DNA of 64,000 bases, taken from Kovacikia minuta CCNUW1 (GTDB taxonomy: Bacteria; Cyanobacteriota; Cyanobacteriia; Leptolyngbyales; Leptolyngbyaceae). The notes below the pieces were generated by a model. The model was not told where the DNA came from. It did no database searches and saw only the letters and a program-made list of their open reading frames with translations. Positions within the stretch are counted from its first letter, which is position 1. The number at the start of each line of letters is the position of its first letter. The stretch spans positions 124,001 through 188,000 of the forward strand of contig NZ_CP083582.1 of NCBI RefSeq assembly GCF_020091585.1, given 5' to 3'. Positions 1-9,834 of the stretch are shown piece by piece. The position numbers and the translations under genes were made by a program.

Positions 1-327
1 CTTCAGGCGTTAATTTGAATTAACTCTAAACATTTAAAGGGGCGATCGCGTCCATCTATTGAAGTAGTCTGACGAATACTATGGCAAGCGTCATGTATTA
101 GATGTGAGGTGTTCAGGGAAGCAATCACCAGTGGCGACGAGTTCAGCCCCACGAGATATCCAAGCCTTTGTGTTTCTCGCTACACAAGCCCATTGATGAT
201 ATTTGCTGATCAGATGAAATATTCATCACAGATTGATTCTGGAACTTACTCTGGTTCCATATCAATCTCGATTGCTAATCCACCCTTTCTGTCATATTTT
301 CTTTGAGCGATCGCTGGATTTTTCTTA
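1..327. other. Intergenic / window edge, no supported gene
   Basis: This stretch lies beyond the 3' end of acnA, which reads leftward. It contains a HIP1-like GCGATCGC at about 43-52 and another GCGATCGC around 307. A 65-codon open frame at 109-306 has no ribosome-binding site and no recognisable composition, so I do not call it. No clear terminator hairpin for acnA was seen. Confidence 0.5.
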
Positions 328-3231
328 CTACACTGCTGGATTGATTGTTGAAGTTTGCTGTAGGAGAAGTTGACGCAAAACATAGGGCAAAATTCCACCG
401 TAAAGATAGTAGTCCACCTCAATCGCGGTATCGATACGCAGCGTTAATGGAAGTGTTTGCTGCTCTCCATGCATGCGATGAATCACTAAAGTTACGGTTT
501 GCTGAGGAGTAATACCCTGTTCCAATCCAATTAGGTCAAATTGTTCTGTTCCATCTAATGCCAGCGATCGCACTGACGTGTTTGCCTGAAACTGGCAGGG
601 CAAAACACCCATCCCGACAAGATTAGAACGGTGGATGCGTTCAAAACTTTGAGCAATCACTGCCTTAATTCCCAATAATTTAGTGCCCTTGGCTGCCCAG
701 TCTCGACTGCTTCCCGTACCATATTCCTGCCCGGCAAAAATCACCAGTGGCGTTCCTTCTACCTGGTAGCGCATTGCCGCATCATAGATGGTCATCTGTT
801 CACCACTGGGTTGATGAAGGGTGAAGCCACCTTCCACACCTGGCACCATCAAATTTTTGATCCGCACATTGGCAAACGTACCGCGCACCATTACCTCATG
901 ATTGCCTCGACGGGAACCATAGGAATTGAAGTCAGCGGGAGCAACCCCCTTTGCTTGCAAGTAAATTCCAGCGGGTGAGGTGGGCTTAATTGCCCCAGCA
1001 GGACTGATGTGATCGGTGGTAACAGAGTCACCAAACAGGGCGATCGCCCGCGCGCCCAGGATCTCTTTTGCGGTTCCCACTTGCATCGAAAAGTCATCAA
1101 AGTAGGGAGGTTCCTGAATGTAGGTTGAACTAGCATCCCACCCGTATACTTTACCTGCTGGACTGGGAATTTCTGCCCAAAGAGGATTCTGTTCAGCGAA
1201 GTTGCGATACAAGCGTTGATAGGTCTCTGCATCGAAGGCAGTTTGCAGTAGTGCATGAATTTCTTCTGGCGTTGCCCACAGGTCTTTCAAATAGACATCA
1301 TTGCCATCCTGGTCTTGACCCAATGGTTCCTGTGTCAAATCAATATCAACCCGTCCAGCCAGCGCAAAACCAATCACCAGCGGTGGACTCATGAGAAAGT
1401 TAGCTTTTACACTCTGATGCACCCGTGCTTCAAAATTGCGATTCCCACTTAAAACACTGGCAACAACGAGATCATTCCCCGTCACAGCAGATTCCAGGTG
1501 GGGTTCTAAAGGGCCACTATTGCCAATGCAGGTGGTGCAACCGTAGCCAACGGTTTGAAAGCCCAACTGATCCAGATAGGGTTGCAGCCCGCTCCGGTTG
1601 AGGTACTCCGTTACAACCCGGGAACCAGGAGCAAGCGAAGTTTTGACCCAAGGCGGAACGTGCATACCCCGTTCCACAGCTTTTTTTGCCAGTAGTCCGG
1701 CTGCCAACATGACCGTTGGATTAGAGGTATTCGTACAGGAGGTAATGGCAGCAATTACGACACTGCCGTGCTGCAAACCAAAGTGGGTTGCAGGAAATTC
1801 TGCTTCAGGTACTTCATTAATTCGATTGGGGGTCGGTCGATTTTGCATCATCTCAACTTCTGTCAATACAGAAGTATTGCGATCGCTTTTCAATGATTCC
1901 CCTATAGGCACATTCTCTGTCGCCTGTTCTCCACCCCCAGCGATCGTTTCTGTGACTGGTGCTCCAACCGCAACTTCGATGCGCTCCTGTAATTGGGCAG
2001 GGGTTTTGTTGTACCCGTTCTCCTGAACAGGCTTTTGCAAAAGTTCTAGAAATTTCGATTTAACTTCAGGTAGGTTGATTCGATCCTGGGGTCGTTTTGG
2101 ACCTGCCACACTCGGTGTTACTGTTGCCAAATCCAGGTCGAGCAGTTGGGTATACAAAATTTCGCCCTGGTGCGGAATCCCAAACAACTCCTGCGCCTGG
2201 AAGTAGGCACGGAAGGTATCCACCTGATCTGGTGGGCGACCGGTCGCCAGCAAGTAGCGGCAGGAGGCTTCATCCACCGGGAAAAAGCCCATTGTTGCGC
2301 CGTATTCCGGTGCCATATTGCTGATGGTGGCACGATCGGGCACGGAAAGACTGGCAGCCCCTTCACCATGAAACTCAACAAACTTGCCCACTACGTTTGC
2401 TTGCCGCAATCGTTCCGTTAAATGCAGCACCAGATCGGTGGCAGTCACACCGGGTTGTAATGCGCCCGACAAATGTACACCCACGACATCCGGCATCAGG
2501 AAGTAAACGGGTTGTCCGAGCATGCCTGCTTCGGCTTCAATACCCCCAACCCCCCAACCCACAATCCCCAATCCATTGATCATCGTGGTGTGGGAGTCGG
2601 TTCCCACCAATGAATCTGGATAATAAATGCCATTTGATTCCAGTACGCCTCTTGCCAGGTACTCCAGATTCACCTGATGCACAATCCCAATGCCAGGAGG
2701 GACGATCGCAAACCCATTAAATGCTTGCATGCCCCACTTTAGAAACCGATAGCGTGCTTCATTGCGATGGAACTCTACCTGCATGTTGAGCTGCAAAGCA
2801 TTGCGGATCGCACTAAAATCCACCTGAACTGAATGGTCAACCACCAGGTCAACCGGCACCAATGGCTCAATCAGGGAGGAGTTGTGCCCCAGGCGGGCGG
2901 TTGTCGATCGCATTGCTGCCAGATCCACCAGCACGGGGACACCTGTGAAGTCTTGCAGCAAAATACGCGCGACGACAAACGGAATTTCAGTTGTGCGTTC
3001 TGCCTGGGGCTGCCAGTTGGCAAGACTCCGAATGTCCTGTTCCTTAATCCGTTTGTTGTCAAAATGACGCAACACCGATTCCAGGACAATTCGCAGACTG
3101 ACGGGTAATTGAGAAATCGGACCAACTCCTGCCTGCTCAAGCTTTGGCAGGGAATAGAAGTGGGCCTTTTCGCCCTTACCCGTTGTAAATTCATGCAGCG
3201 TATCAAACAAATTGTGAGGAGATGCCAACAT
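328..3231 (-). CDS. acnA: Aconitate hydratase, AcnA/IRP type, with central insertion
   Basis: This enzyme interconverts citrate and isocitrate via cis-aconitate in the cytoplasmic TCA pathway. The three [4Fe-4S] cysteines lie in SCTNTSNP and [10 protein letters not shown]. The C-terminal swivel domain carries [16 protein letters not shown] and the active-site segment [12 protein letters not shown]. At 967 residues it is longer than usual AcnA (about 890), because roughly 70 extra Thr/Glu/Asn-rich residues lie between the conserved GPKRPQDR and the first iron-sulphur cysteine. The ATG at 3231 is only 16 nt below the DUF3140 gene, so it may be the third gene of that operon. Many cyanobacteria use the AcnB family for this step, so an AcnA-type enzyme here may be an extra or acquired copy; that is inference. 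Identity is very secure. Confidence 0.96.
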   Translation of the reverse strand: MLASPHNLFDTLHEFTTGKGEKAHFYSLPKLEQAGVGPISQLPVSLRIVLESVLRHFDNKRIKEQDIRSLANWQPQAERTTEIPFVVARILLQDFTGVPVLVDLAAMRSTTARLGHNSSLIEPLVPVDLVVDHSVQVDFSAIRNALQLNMQVEFHRNEARYRFLKWGMQAFNGFAIVPPGIGIVHQVNLEYLARGVLESNGIYYPDSLVGTDSHTTMINGLGIVGWGVGGIEAEAGMLGQPVYFLMPDVVGVHLSGALQPGVTATDLVLHLTERLRQANVVGKFVEFHGEGAASLSVPDRATISNMAPEYGATMGFFPVDEASCRYLLATGRPPDQVDTFRAYFQAQELFGIPHQGEILYTQLLDLDLATVTPSVAGPKRPQDRINLPEVKSKFLELLQKPVQENGYNKTPAQLQERIEVAVGAPVTETIAGGGEQATENVPIGESLKSDRNTSVLTEVEMMQNRPTPNRINEVPEAEFPATHFGLQHGSVVIAAITSCTNTSNPTVMLAAGLLAKKAVERGMHVPPWVKTSLAPGSRVVTEYLNRSGLQPYLDQLGFQTVGYGCTTCIGNSGPLEPHLESAVTGNDLVVASVLSGNRNFEARVHQSVKANFLMSPPLVIGFALAGRVDIDLTQEPLGQDQDGNDVYLKDLWATPEEIHALLQTAFDAETYQRLYRNFAEQNPLWAEIPSPAGKVYGWDASSTYIQEPPYFDDFSMQVGTAKEILGARAIALFGDSVTTDHISPAGAIKPTSPAGIYLQAKGVAPADFNSYGSRRGNHEVMVRGTFANVRIKNLMVPGVEGGFTLHQPSGEQMTIYDAAMRYQVEGTPLVIFAGQEYGTGSSRDWAAKGTKLLGIKAVIAQSFERIHRSNLVGMGVLPCQFQANTSVRSLALDGTEQFDLIGLEQGITPQQTVTLVIHRMHGEQQTLPLTLRIDTAIEVDYYLYGGILPYVLRQLLLQQTSTINPAV

Positions 3232-3247
3232 AACCGCTAACCCATTT

Positions 3248-3577
3248 TTACTTCAGCGGATCATGCCCCCAATTCATCAGTGAGTAACGCCAGCGAGTAT
3301 GCTCCACATCTCCTGATGGACGTTGGGCAGAGTGACGATGCACATAGCTGATCACCCGATGCATGTGGTGCAAGTCATCCTCTGTATAATCTAGCTTTTT
3401 CTGATTCAAAAGCTGCACAATTCGTTTGCCAGATTGATGACCGATCGACTCATCATCCCCATTTTTTTGCCCTACCTGCTGGGATTCCCTCGTTTTTAAC
3501 CAGGATTCCAACTCCTTAGGAGCCATGTTAACAACCTGCTGAAACTCCGCGATCACAGCACTTCTATCCTCTGTCAT
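3248..3577 (-). CDS. DUF3140 family protein
   Basis: This is a small soluble protein of 109 residues. The lysine/glutamate-rich text, the [10 protein letters not shown] segment and the C-terminal [20 protein letters not shown] segment match the DUF3140 family as I know it; no biochemical role is established. A very strong ribosome-binding site (AAGGAGGATTAGGA) precedes the ATG at 3577. That site lies inside the last codons of the upstream DUF2945 gene, so the two are probably translationally coupled. DUF2945 and DUF3140 often travel together and are associated with stress-type gene sets. The family call rests on sequence memory and the pairing. Confidence 0.75.
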   Translation of the reverse strand: MTEDRSAVIAEFQQVVNMAPKELESWLKTRESQQVGQKNGDDESIGHQSGKRIVQLLNQKKLDYTEDDLHHMHRVISYVHRHSAQRPSGDVEHTRWRYSLMNWGHDPLK

Positions 3578-3579
3578 TC

Positions 3580-3798
3580 CTAATCCTCCTTAATCTTTTT
3601 CAAGGATTCAGGTTTGTGGGCTGCCTCCTTACCTGTCTTTTCACTTTTAACGAGGTATTCAGGGTTATCCTTTGAAGCAGCAACATGGTGCCCCTTGATG
3701 TCAGTCGGTTCGGTTAACTTTTTCTCGACTTCACCCTTTACTTTTCCCTGGGAACTTTTCCACTCAACCTTCTCGCCTTCCTTAAATTGATCAGTCAC
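3580..3798 (-). CDS. DUF2945 (HVA1/Tudor-like) small protein
   Basis: This is a short basic protein with the pattern typical of DUF2945: KEGEKVEWKSSQGKVKGEV, then DIKGHHVAASKDNPEYLV, then a Lys-rich tail. The fold is thought to be a small SH3/Tudor-like barrel, and its function is unknown. I chose the GTG at 3798 (72 residues) rather than the upstream ATG at 3822. AGGAG stands about 7 nt before the GTG, and family members begin close to the DQFKEGEKVEW segment. It heads the likely operon DUF2945-DUF3140-acnA. Confidence 0.75.
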   Translation of the reverse strand: MTDQFKEGEKVEWKSSQGKVKGEVEKKLTEPTDIKGHHVAASKDNPEYLVKSEKTGKEAAHKPESLKKIKED

Positions 3799-3822
3799 AA
3801 CGTTTCTCCTAATCTGATTCAT

Positions 3823-4111
3823 GAACAGAACCTACGCAAGCCTGGACGTTGTTACCCAAAGCCAAGTTACGAATTGTTTCTAAAGGTACTCAGTCAGAAA
3901 AGGCATAGCCTCTATCCATTGTGACGATTACAGTCCTCGTTAGCCCTCACCTGCTATGCCATAGGGTAGAAATGGGTTGAATGATTGTCTATTTCAGGGA
4001 AGAGACCGTCTGCGATCGTGCTCTGTCTCTTGACGGTAGGAGTTTGAAGCGATCGTTTCTAAAATTGAAATTTAGATTAAGCTATCAACTTTTACCAGGA
4101 AACCTTTAACC
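3823..4111. other. Divergent intergenic region, likely promoters
   Basis: The region between the divergent DUF2945 operon and the secreted Pro/Thr-rich gene. It holds two GCGATCG-type HIP1 cores (about 4013 and 4050) and an AGGA ribosome-binding site just before 4112. No operator or RNA element could be recognised. Confidence 0.4.
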
Positions 4112-4846
4112 ATGCGTCGCTTCAAATCTTTTGTTTCTTTCGCAGGCATTGCAGGCATGGCGTCATTCATTGCAATTCCTGCCAATGCCCAAACCGTTAA
4201 TCAATTACCTACAAATGTTTACACGGCTCCAGACGGAACAGTGGTCATCACTTCACCCACTGGTACCACAACAGTCAATCCCGGTAATTCCAGCAACATA
4301 CCCAGTACCACCCCAGCAGGAACGTCTACTCCTGCGGGAACTTCAAATGTATCTCCCACTAACACGGGTAACTCTACCAGCACTACCAGCCAAAACAGTG
4401 TGCCGCTCTCCAATGGGACAAACAACAGCTTAAATAACGGACTCAATGCCCCAGGAAATGTCATCGTTGTGCCAGGTGCTTCAACGGGTTCTGGCGGAAC
4501 TGGCACTTCCGGTACCAATTCCACGGCAACACCATCTGGAACAACGACAACCCCTGGTGCAACGGGAACTCAGGGTAATTCCACCCCGTTGCAATTTAAT
4601 CCTGGAGTGAATCCCGTCGATGGTGGAGTGAATCCGACCAACCCGACGCCAACCCAGCAACCCACTGGAACGACAAATCCAGGGAATACTGCTCCCCTGC
4701 AATACAACGGTCAGTCTGGTGGCAGCACAACCCCAACCAATCCCACCCCAACCCAGCCACCTGCGGGAACGACCAATCCCGGAAATACAGCGCCGTTACG
4801 TTTCGATAACAGTACGACAACACCATCGACTCCCGCCCCTCGGTAG
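4112..4846 (+). CDS. Secreted low-complexity Thr/Pro/Asn/Gly-rich protein
   Basis: The protein has 244 residues. It starts with a clear signal peptide: basic MRRFKSF, a hydrophobic core, and a cleavage-like ANA-Q near residue 26. The rest is almost entirely Thr, Pro, Gly, Asn and Ser, with no folded domain visible. The C-terminal third contains a repeated block built on TNPTPTQ.P.GTTNPGNTAPL, seen twice in full (nucleotides about 4637-4720 and 4734-4806) with a weaker earlier copy; this suggests recent tandem duplication. It is probably an exported wall- or matrix-associated or disordered protein. The ATG at 4112 follows AGGAAACC. Function is unknown. Confidence 0.75.
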   Translation: MRRFKSFVSFAGIAGMASFIAIPANAQTVNQLPTNVYTAPDGTVVITSPTGTTTVNPGNSSNIPSTTPAGTSTPAGTSNVSPTNTGNSTSTTSQNSVPLSNGTNNSLNNGLNAPGNVIVVPGASTGSGGTGTSGTNSTATPSGTTTTPGATGTQGNSTPLQFNPGVNPVDGGVNPTNPTPTQQPTGTTNPGNTAPLQYNGQSGGSTTPTNPTPTQPPAGTTNPGNTAPLRFDNSTTTPSTPAPR

Positions 4847-5065
4847 TAAATTCTGTTTAGAGCGTGTAGTGAACTTTTAGGGTCCGCTAAAGTAGGGGTA
4901 TGCATAGAAAACCATACCCCTCCGATGCAAGTGAGGATAGGCAGGTCTTGATCGCTCCCTATTTAACCTTGATAGATGAAGTTGCGAGCAGTAAGAATAG
5001 AGCGTACCTAAAGCTGAAATTACCAGAAGCCCAAAGGGGTTTCGTATATCTCAACATTTTCATCA

Positions 5066-5098
5066 AAACAAAGGGACAAATGGAGAATCAGTCCCTGC
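5066..5098 (-). terminator. Possible terminator of the RiPP operon
   Basis: On the minus strand, a 6-bp stem (AGGGAC/GTCCCT) with a 13-nt loop is followed by TTGTTTTG. It sits just past the stop of the last gene of the operon. The stem is short, so this is only a candidate. Confidence 0.35.
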
Positions 5099-5108
5099 CC
5101 CTGGAAAG

Positions 5109-6194
5109 CTACCATCGCTGATGCATGATTAGGGATTGGGATAATGATAGTAAGTCCGCTACTGCGGGATAGCTGAGGTTTTCAGGAAAGCGTAATCCCA
5201 AACGACAAAGGGCTAACTTTACCCAACCTTTGAAATCAAATAACTGCCATAACGCTAGATGGCGTTGTCGTAGAATTTTTACCAGTTGAAGCGGTTGACA
5301 AGTTTTCACTTGGTCTGCCAGGCAGGCTGGCACAGGCTCCCCAAAATCAACTTCCAGAAATCGCACAATCCGCAGTAGCAATACGAAACTAGGGTGGTCT
5401 GGCATTAACGCCTGCAATCGCTCAAGATTAATCTCATCCCGCCATTTTCGTAAAACAAAGGCGACATCAAAAATCCATTGAAGGATGGGACCTGTTTCGT
5501 AGAAATGTCCATCCATGTGAACCACCAGATGCACCAGCATGGCATTTGGCTCTAAAACAGGTAATGCGTTTACACTCAAGTGTTGAGGGGAAAGGTTTGA
5601 TGTCAAGCCCATTCCTTCTTTCCCTTCAAAGAGGCGAACTCGATGATGAACATCGCATAGTACTCCCATTGCATTCTCAAAATAGATTGCATCGCATGTT
5701 TCCATCACGTCTTGAGGTTGAAATCCAAGGGATTGGAACGCTTTTGTCGCAGCCCTCATCTCGTTAGCCGCGATCGCAAAATCCAGATCGCCCATTTGCC
5801 GCGTTCCCGGATCAGGATAGAAACTATCCGCCAAGGCGGCACCCTTCCAAACAACAGGACTTACATCATGAGCTTGCAGCGTCTTTAAAATGGCATCTAG
5901 TGTCAGAAGTAGTGTGAAGTTTGCCTTCTGCGTACTTTGGTAAGACTGCCTAAATTTTGCTTCATAAAGGGCTGGAAGGCGTTCCATTAAACCGTGTTGC
6001 TCAAGGTTATAGGCAACTAACGGAGTGAGTCGATGTTGCTCAAGGGTTTCCAGGCTTGCTGCCCAGTCATTTGCGTTCGCAGATTGCAATTGTTGTTGAA
6101 TAGTATCTCGAATTTCGGCATTTACTGCTTTCAATGGAAGCTGAATCAGCGTATGGGTGAGACTAGATACCATCGTATTAAACCTTAATTTCAA
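5109..6194 (-). CDS. Nucleotidyltransferase family protein (PF14907 type) of the RiPP operon
   Basis: The protein has 361 residues. The core motif is SPVVWKGAALADSFYPDPGTRQ followed by MGDLDFAI, the G-[ST]/D-x-D signature of the polymerase-beta nucleotidyltransferase superfamily in the 'uncharacterised nucleotidyltransferase' group. Members commonly sit in lasso-peptide and related RiPP clusters, where their role is undefined; transfer of a nucleotide to peptide or partner is possible but unproven. Its start overlaps the ABC transporter stop by 4 nt, so it is the last gene of the operon running from 10.6 to 5.1 kb. Family is fairly secure, reaction unknown. Confidence 0.85.
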   Translation of the reverse strand: MKLRFNTMVSSLTHTLIQLPLKAVNAEIRDTIQQQLQSANANDWAASLETLEQHRLTPLVAYNLEQHGLMERLPALYEAKFRQSYQSTQKANFTLLLTLDAILKTLQAHDVSPVVWKGAALADSFYPDPGTRQMGDLDFAIAANEMRAATKAFQSLGFQPQDVMETCDAIYFENAMGVLCDVHHRVRLFEGKEGMGLTSNLSPQHLSVNALPVLEPNAMLVHLVVHMDGHFYETGPILQWIFDVAFVLRKWRDEINLERLQALMPDHPSFVLLLRIVRFLEVDFGEPVPACLADQVKTCQPLQLVKILRQRHLALWQLFDFKGWVKLALCRLGLRFPENLSYPAVADLLSLSQSLIMHQRW

Positions 6195-8035
6195 AATAAT
6201 TCATCCCAGAGGCAGCTAACATTTTTGTTGGGGTTTGAGTTTGTTCTGCCCATGCCTGCGGCATAAAGCCCACCTTTTGCCAAAAGTTCATTATGGGTGC
6301 CTGCCTCTGCAATTTTTCCCTTTTGCATCAGGTAGATATAGTCAGCTCGCATCGCTGCTGTAAAGCGGTGGGTGATCACGATCGCAGTGCGCTCATTGAC
6401 CATTGTGCTGAACCGTTCGAGCCACTGAGACTCTGCCCAAGGGTCCATTGCACTGGTTGGTTCATCTAGGACAACAATTGGAGACTGGCGCAAAAACGCC
6501 CGTGCCAGAGCAACCCGCTGCCATTCCCCCCCACTCAATTCAGCCCCTTCTGCCAGGGATTTGCTTAGCAGTGTGTCATAGCCTTTAGGTAGCCCGGTAA
6601 TAAAGTCATGGGCACCCGCCGCAATTGCCGCTGTTTGAATTGCATGATCATTAAACCGTGCAGACGGATTGCCGACCGCAATGTTTTCCGCGGCTGTAGC
6701 TTGATAACGCACCGGAAATTGAAACAAAACCGTAAGCCGATTCTGATATTCCCGCAGACTTAAGTCTCGAATATCAATTCCATCAATCTCAATTGCTCCT
6801 GCTTCTGGGTCATAGAAACGGCAGAGAAGTTTTAGCAATGTGCTTTTGCCAGCTCCATTATCCCCAACGATCGCAATGGTTTTACCTGCTGGAATAAAGA
6901 GATCAAAATGATCCAAAACCGGAGTTTCGCTGCCGGGGTAGCGAAAGGTAACTTGTCGAAATCGAATGCCCTGAACTAAAGATAGGGGCGCAGGATGGGG
7001 GTTGGGCGGCTCCACAACCTTTGGTTGCCAATCAAGGAATTCAAATAAATGTTCGAGAAACAGGCTATTTTGATAGAGTTGCCCCACATTCCCCAGAAGC
7101 GATCTCATCAACCCTTGACCCCGATTAAACGCTTGATAGAATAACGCCAAATCACCCAGGGTTAGAACACCTAAAATGGTTTGCCAGAGCATCCAAACCA
7201 GGGCGATCGCGCCAATCAGCAATGCGGCGGCTTTCGCTCCAAGACGCACAAACGCCTGATCTCGAAGAATTTTCAGTTTTTGAGAGCGGAGGTTACTTCG
7301 CAATGCCTGATAAGCTGCCTGAAAACCATGCCCAAGATTAAATAGCCGTAACTCCGGTGCCACAAATCCACTCGTTAGCATCGAGTTATAGTAGCCGGTC
7401 CATCGCCGATCAACTGTTGTATTATGCCACCAGCGGTGATAGCGATGATTGAAGTGCATCACTACAAAAAAAGCGGGGGTCATACTCAGAACCAGCAGCA
7501 GCGGTAGCCAAAGACCGTAGGGCACCAGAATCGTAGCGATGGAGATCGCGGTAATGCTATTTTGCACAAAATACCCCAGGCTTTCCATCAGTTCCAGAGG
7601 ACGGCTACTCGCATTACTTTGGGCTTGTTCAAGGCAGTTGTAGTAATCGGGCGATTCATAGAAAGCGAGATCTGCTTCGACCGATTTCTGCTGTACTAAG
7701 GATTGAATGTAATCACCAACTACCTCAGATTGAGCCGTATTGATCCATCCGACACTCTCCTCTATCAGCATTGAGAGAATCATTGAGCCACCCATTAAAA
7801 GGGCAGGCTGAAGCAGGACTCTAGCGCTGTCTACAGTTGGTCCTAGGGCGATCGCCTTCACCAGACTATTGACCAAAACCCCTGTTAAATAAACCGTTAC
7901 TGCTGGTAAAACCCCTTGAATTGCCAGCAGTACCGTCCACGCGATCGTCCAACCAGGAGCAGGCGTCCATACCAGTTTCAGGGCGCGAGGGATGTAAACC
8001 AATTGAGTTGACAATCGTTGTAATTTATTGCGCAT
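6191..8035 (-). CDS. ABC transporter, fused permease and ATPase (RiPP exporter)
   Basis: The protein has 614 residues. The N-terminal half holds about five to six membrane segments. The C-terminal ATPase has Walker A (GDNGAGKSTLLK), Q-loop (LFQFPVRY), signature (LSGGEWQRVALARAF), Walker B (IVVLDEPTSAMD) and the H-loop (VITHR). There is no N-terminal C39 peptidase domain, which fits lasso-type clusters where a separate B2 protease removes the leader. It probably exports the mature peptide across the inner membrane as a homodimer. It starts 3 nt after the kinase gene and overlaps the nucleotidyltransferase gene. Confidence 0.92.
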   Translation of the reverse strand: MRNKLQRLSTQLVYIPRALKLVWTPAPGWTIAWTVLLAIQGVLPAVTVYLTGVLVNSLVKAIALGPTVDSARVLLQPALLMGGSMILSMLIEESVGWINTAQSEVVGDYIQSLVQQKSVEADLAFYESPDYYNCLEQAQSNASSRPLELMESLGYFVQNSITAISIATILVPYGLWLPLLLVLSMTPAFFVVMHFNHRYHRWWHNTTVDRRWTGYYNSMLTSGFVAPELRLFNLGHGFQAAYQALRSNLRSQKLKILRDQAFVRLGAKAAALLIGAIALVWMLWQTILGVLTLGDLALFYQAFNRGQGLMRSLLGNVGQLYQNSLFLEHLFEFLDWQPKVVEPPNPHPAPLSLVQGIRFRQVTFRYPGSETPVLDHFDLFIPAGKTIAIVGDNGAGKSTLLKLLCRFYDPEAGAIEIDGIDIRDLSLREYQNRLTVLFQFPVRYQATAAENIAVGNPSARFNDHAIQTAAIAAGAHDFITGLPKGYDTLLSKSLAEGAELSGGEWQRVALARAFLRQSPIVVLDEPTSAMDPWAESQWLERFSTMVNERTAIVITHRFTAAMRADYIYLMQKGKIAEAGTHNELLAKGGLYAAGMGRTNSNPNKNVSCLWDELF

Positions 8036-8038
8036 AGC

Positions 8039-9056
8039 TTAAACCGATATCACTCCGGAGCAGTCAGCCTGGATCGCATCACAAACCTGTGATAGATAAC
8101 TCATTCCGTTGGGGTACAGGAGACGGCGCACAGGAATGCGTTGAACAATCTGAGACAACTTTATCAACCGCTCTGGTGCAACCCCCATAGCATGCAAAAT
8201 GGGAGCAGCAAACGATTGTCGAATCAATTCAATGACTGCATCCCTACGGGAAACAGGGATAATTTCAATATCTGTTCCCCATACCGCTGGATCACGACGT
8301 TCTGGCAAATAAAGACACGCAAGGTGTTGAGGCAGCCCACAAAATTCGCCCCATCCCCCAGAACCCATAGGAAGGCGGCGTTTGGCAAGTGCCGGGTGAA
8401 CCAATTCTAAGCTCTTGAAAATGTCCCAGAAAATGTTCAGCCTGGTCGGGCCACAATCGCATCTGAGCATAACCAGGTCGTCCAGTAACCGTGCGGCCAT
8501 CCCACTCCAGCGGAAGAATATCATCGGTCAAGAGTGCACATCCCCGCTGAATAAAGGCAGCAGCTAAAGAACTTTTACCCCCTTGACTGGTCGCTAAAAA
8601 ACCAGCCGTTCCTCCAGTCGGAAAGACGATCGCAGATGCATGCAGTGCAGGCAATCCTTGGCGCTCTAACCAAAAAGAGAGAACTGTACCCAAAAAGTCG
8701 ATCTCCAGCTGGATGGGGTTCGCTGGTGTAGTCGGATGGCAAAGAATGCGATCGGACCAAATATAAAAATCACCAGAAGCAGGAAAATGCAAAATATCAA
8801 AATCAGATTGGGGATAGAGATGTACACCCAGATCTGGTTCATCCATTCCTGGAAAAACCGGCGGTTTCTGTTGCCAATCTTCAATCACAGGTTTTTCTGA
8901 AACACATCGAAACTGAAGGTCAGGTTGTCCCTCTGTTAGGTTTAGCGCATGGGTAAAAGCAAAATTACTACTGACCTTGAACCCAAAAATTTGATAAGTC
9001 TTTGTTGAAATTATCGAAGTATCAACATCACGATAAGGAGTCAATATGGAAAGCAT
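8039..9056 (-). pseudogene. HPr-kinase-like (RiPP tailoring) kinase, apparent +1 frameshift
   Basis: Two adjacent open frames form one HPr-kinase-like protein of about 338 residues. The first (9056 down to about 8420) carries the P-loop SQGGKSSLAAAF and LLTDDILPLEW, then RPGYAQMRLWPDQAEHF. The second continues with SLELVHPALAKRR to the end. Removing one T from the TTTT run (plus strand A run at 8418-8421) joins them perfectly as LGHFKSLELVHPAL. In some lasso clusters (paeninodin type) such a kinase phosphorylates the peptide. It lies between precursor and exporter genes, as in those clusters. Whether the frameshift is biological or a homopolymer sequencing error cannot be told here. Confidence 0.85.
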
Positions 9057-9267
9057 AATGATTCAAATGATGGCAACAAATACGGAAGGTAGTTTAACGA
9101 TTGTTCAACCAAGATCTTTGATGTCGCTTGAGAAAATCTGGTGCAGACAACTGCCCGCACCAGATTCCTGTCTTTACAAACAGAACGATCTCAAGCCAAT
9201 GACGTGTATGAGATTACTCATCAACGACTGAGTAGAAAAATATGCCCCCCCCTAAGGGCTTGTCGAA
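9057..9267. other. Short gap between precursor and kinase genes
   Basis: An open frame on the plus strand (9046-9231, 61 codons) runs against the operon and has no support. The C-rich run TGCCCCCCCCTAAGGG near 9243 may form part of a transcript-end structure after the precursor gene, but no convincing hairpin was traced. Confidence 0.3.
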
Positions 9268-9498
9268 TCACTTGTGAGGGTTACCTTTGCCCCTGCCGCC
9301 ACCAGGCTCGTCGTTAGACGGTTGGTTATGATTCGAATTCCCTGGGTCGCAGCCTTCAGAACCATTACCTAGGCCCTGATTACATTTGGGTTTAGAGTCG
9401 CCGCCAAAGGCGCTGACGCCAGCTTGCATGGTTAGTTCAACAACTTTACCCCAGTCTTGCAGTGCGGGAGCAGTATAGGGTTTCAGTGCTTGAGTCAT
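9268..9498 (-). CDS. RiPP precursor with lasso-type leader and long Gly/Asn-rich tail
   Basis: A 76-residue peptide. The leader contains PYTAPALQDWGKVVELT, which fits the lasso-leader pattern Y-x-x-P-x-L-x(3)-G-x(5)-T bound by RRE/B1 proteins. After it comes a putative core (GVSAFGGD, two later Cys residues) and a long tail rich in Gly, Asn, Ser and Pro ending in NPHK. I chose the ATG at 9498 because AAGGAG lies 6 nt upstream; a TTG five codons earlier is inside that site. Typical lasso cores are 15-25 residues, so this one is unusually long. It lies between the B2 and kinase genes. Precursor identity is likely; the product's structure is unknown. Confidence 0.8.
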   Translation of the reverse strand: MTQALKPYTAPALQDWGKVVELTMQAGVSAFGGDSKPKCNQGLGNGSEGCDPGNSNHNQPSNDEPGGGRGKGNPHK

Positions 9499-9834
9499 GG
9501 TTTTCTCCTTCAATGATTTAGTGTATACTTCAGAAACATTACAAATTGCTTTGTCAGTTGACTAAGCAGGTAGACTAATTCAAGGGGAAAAGCATTTCTA
9601 CATTAAGTGATTTGCTTATTCCTCTTCTGTTGTTTCCAGAGTCCATCCGGGAGCGGCGGGCTTCTGGAAACTTCAATATTCAAGAATTTCTTCAACGTTT
9701 CCATTCGATACGCAGTCCTTGTCGTTAACAAGTAATCGTTAACGATTAATTAATTATGAGTACAAGCAAATTTGTATTGAGAGTAATGGCATTAGATCCA
9801 CGTATATCCACAGTTCATCCGATGGCCTGGTTAT
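9499..9834. other. Leader region of the precursor gene, probable internal promoter
   Basis: There are 336 nt between the B2 gene and the precursor gene, AT-rich with runs such as TTAACGATTAATTAATTATG on the plus strand at 9738-9757. A separate promoter giving more precursor transcript than biosynthetic transcript would be expected here. No hairpin or box can be assigned with confidence. Confidence 0.35.

Noticed and set aside
109-306. 65-codon open frame at the window start
   Set aside because: No ribosome-binding site, no recognisable protein text, next to a gene end.
4900-5121. 73-codon frame on the plus strand
   Set aside because: It overlaps the end of the nucleotidyltransferase gene and a hairpin region; composition unlike neighbours.
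9046-9231. 61-codon frame opposite the RiPP operon
   Set aside because: Runs through the operon leader region on the other strand; no ribosome-binding site.
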